In this document: positions 62,409 through 64,000 of the stretch, piece after piece
Numbering within the stretch: the first letter of the stretch is position 1
Layout: each line of letters starts with the position of its first letter
Assembly: GCA_002914845.1 (NCBI GenBank)
Contig: JXTC01000050.1
Location: forward strand, 653,064-717,063
Direction of reading: 5' to 3'
Length of the DNA: 64,000 nt
From: Trema orientale
Lineage: Eukaryota; Streptophyta; Magnoliopsida; Rosales; Cannabaceae
Translations under genes and position numbers: made by a program
Notes under the pieces: model-generated
What the model saw: the letters and a program-made list of their open reading frames with translations, nothing else
The model's database searches: none
Told to the model about the DNA's origin: nothing

Positions 62409-62908
62409 GAATTTTTGACATTTTTGCTCCCTATGTTATTCGCAGATTGGCAAAATGGTCTCTAAGTTAATTTTTTTTGGCAATTAAGTCCATAAGTTTT
62501 AAAAATTTTGGTAATTAAGTCCTTTTTGTTTGTTGATATTAAAATTTTCATGAAATTGAACATGTTTAAGTGAAATAAATTGGTATTTCACTAACATTAA
62601 TTAGTTTGGAAGGGAAATAAAAAGAAATTTTAAGAGAAATTTTAAATTTTTGAGAATATCTATTTTTTTAATTTTTTATATTATGTTGTTAATTTTTAGT
62701 TATTTTCCTTCAGATTCCAATTAATGTTAGTAAAATATTTACATGTGACTTGAAAATGCTTAATTTTATCTAATATTTTAATAATTACTCACGAAAATAC
62801 TTAATTGCCAAAATTTTTAAAACTTAAGGACTTAATTGCCAAAAATAATAACTCAGGGACTATTTTACCAATCACAAAAATTATAGAGGCCAATCATGCC
62901 AAAAACTC
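62409..62908. mobile_element. Mutator-type MITE, 500 bp, 9-bp TSD TTTGAAAAA
   Basis: Perfect 9-bp direct repeats TTTGAAAAA lie at 62400-62408 and 62909-62917. The inverted ends (GAATTTTTGACATTTTTGC, and the complement GAGTTTTTGGCATGATTGG) extend into about 110-bp arms sharing GGCAATTAAGTCC, AAGTTTTAAAAATTTTGG and AGTCCCTGAGTT. It is non-coding. Confidence 0.87.
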
Positions 62909-63024
62909 TTTGAAAAATATCACTTGTAAACAAACGAAACCTTCGTTTTTGGGCCTGAAAAAACAAACATACAGCTTGATTCTTTTTACTTATATAGCAA
63001 ACATTGAGAGCTGTAAATCAAATA

Positions 63025-63465
63025 TAGGGGTATTTACAAAATTCCAGGCCCAAGATATCAAAAATTGAAAAATCTCGGATGAATTAATTTTTTTGAAAAA
63101 TCTCGGATTGATTTAGAAAAATATCATTTTTTAAAATTATTATTAGAAAAATAACACTTTTAAAAAATATTTAGAAAATACCATTTTTTCTTTAAATTTG
63201 GTATTTTTCAATGGTACTCGAGGTAACCAGTTAGGTTACTTAGAGTAACGAATCTAGTTACTTGAAGTAATTGTTCAAGTCACCTCAGGTAACTCGACTA
63301 GTTACCTTAAGTATCTCATCAATTAATAAAAAGTGGTATTTTTCTAAATACTTTTAAAAGTGGTATTTTTATAATTAAATCCGGAATTTTTCAGAATAAT
63401 TTTAAATTCCGGGATTTTTCAATTTTTTTGAAAAAATACCATAAAAAATCAAATTTCCTCTCAAA
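63025..63465. repeat. Short repeat with GTTAC/GTAAC core, second copy
   Basis: Second copy of the 52675-53095 repeat in the same orientation, with matching ends and core (GGTAACCAGTTAG, AGTTACTTGAAGTAATTG). It lies just downstream of the PPR gene stop. Confidence 0.8.
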
Positions 63466-63488
63466 TATATCATTGATGTTTCCGTTCT

Positions 63489-64000
63489 TCAGTGATTAAT
63501 ATTCTGTTCATGTAATGTGTAATAAGAATTGGTACATTTTGGGTGAAAAAACACGTCCATGTGATCAAAGGCATATATCAAACGTTCTAAATCATCAACG
63601 ACATCTAGCGTTCTGATTTCATCCATCAGAACTCTTAGCACAAAATATATCTCATCAGAGTAAGGGTGTAAACGATCTTCAGCTTTGAAAGCATGCACCT
63701 CATTCTTAATCTCTATCCAACTCCAACCAGGGACTTTTTTCACACCCCTTTCCCTCATAAGCCTCTTTACACTAGCTCTTTCATCCCAACGCCTAAGATA
63801 CCCGTACATATCAGAGAGAAGAACATACGTGCAGTGCTCTTCAGGCTCCACTTCTAGCAGATGGCTAGCCACCTGACTAGCTAGTTCAATGTTCCCACAA
63901 GCCCTGCAGGCACCCAATAAAGTCTTCCACAACATTGCATCAGGTTCAAATGTCATTGATTCAACCAAGGATTTTGCCTCATCTAGACGCCCAGCTCGCC
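63489..64000 (-). CDS. PPR protein, PLS class with E/E+ domain (5' part outside window)
   Basis: The frame is open from the right window edge (RAGRLDEAK...) to the stop at 63489, giving about 169 C-terminal residues. It contains a final PPR repeat (DEAKSLVESMTFEPDAMLWKTLLGACR), then GNIELASQVASHLLEVEPEEHCTYVLLSDMYGYLRRWDE, and the E-domain signature KKVPGWSWIEIKNEVHAFKAEDRLHP. It continues about 50 residues and ends without a DYW domain. Such proteins act in mitochondria or chloroplasts, typically in C-to-U RNA editing, recruiting a DYW partner in trans (family knowledge). The N-terminus and targeting peptide are not visible. No frame break was seen. Confidence 0.92.
   Translation of the reverse strand, partial: RAGRLDEAKSLVESMTFEPDAMLWKTLLGACRACGNIELASQVASHLLEVEPEEHCTYVLLSDMYGYLRRWDERASVKRLMRERGVKKVPGWSWIEIKNEVHAFKAEDRLHPYSDEIYFVLRVLMDEIRTLDVVDDLERLIYAFDHMDVFFHPKCTNSYYTLHEQNINH

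Overview
The window is plant nuclear DNA. It is AT-rich and mostly non-coding. Its genes carry introns with GT-AG borders, and it holds nested plant transposons (LTR retrotransposons, CACTA, Mutator-like and hAT-like elements, tRNA-derived SINEs) and long AT/GA microsatellites. The protein families present (AED1/nepenthesin-type aspartyl proteases, a PLS-class PPR protein, plant eIF3b) indicate a flowering plant, probably a eudicot. The species cannot be fixed from the sequence.

Layout. (1) 0.2-51.1 kb is a tandem array of secreted A1-family aspartyl-protease genes, all on the minus strand. AP1 (243-4462) is intact. AP2 (32136-34961) has a full-length frame, but both catalytic signatures are altered. 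Three relics remain: an exon-2 fragment near 12.4 kb, a last-exon fragment split by a gag-only retrotransposon (45.6-48.7 kb), and an exon-1/promoter relic (50.3-51.1 kb). The spacers between copies are themselves duplicated: 13.7-23.4 plus 31.6-32.1 kb match 40.9-45.7 kb, and 36.6-39.7 kb matches 48.7-49.9 kb. The later copies therefore act as near-empty reference sites for the insertions.
(2) Insertions with readable ends: an 8.2-kb LTR element with TSD TGATA and no recognisable coding region (23376-31590); a 1.8-kb CACTA element with TSD TAT (18351-20174); a 2.5-kb Mutator-like long-TIR element carrying a nested TIR element (20311-22816); a 0.9-kb foldback element with a perfect 9-bp TSD (16934-17845); three solo LTRs (7837-8633, 37150-38857, 39727-40500); and a SINE nested in one solo LTR.
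(3) 52.2-56.6 kb holds a complete 11-exon gene for translation initiation factor 3 subunit B, minus strand, 719 codons.
(4) 56.7-63.5 kb is a repeat-rich spacer with a palindromic tandem array, a decayed RNase H domain, a SINE, a hAT-like element and a 500-bp Mutator-type MITE with perfect 9-bp TSD.
(5) At the right edge is the C-terminal part of an E-class PPR protein (minus strand).

Functionally, the array looks like birth-and-death evolution of defence-associated apoplastic proteases next to two unrelated housekeeping/organellar genes. The two intact AP genes share the 3-exon structure and a conserved TATA box, which also survives upstream of the exon-1 relic. No clearly new system was found. 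The strongest leads are AP2 as a possible non-catalytic protease homologue, and a family of short repeats that appear to share an outer scaffold but carry different internal palindromic words.
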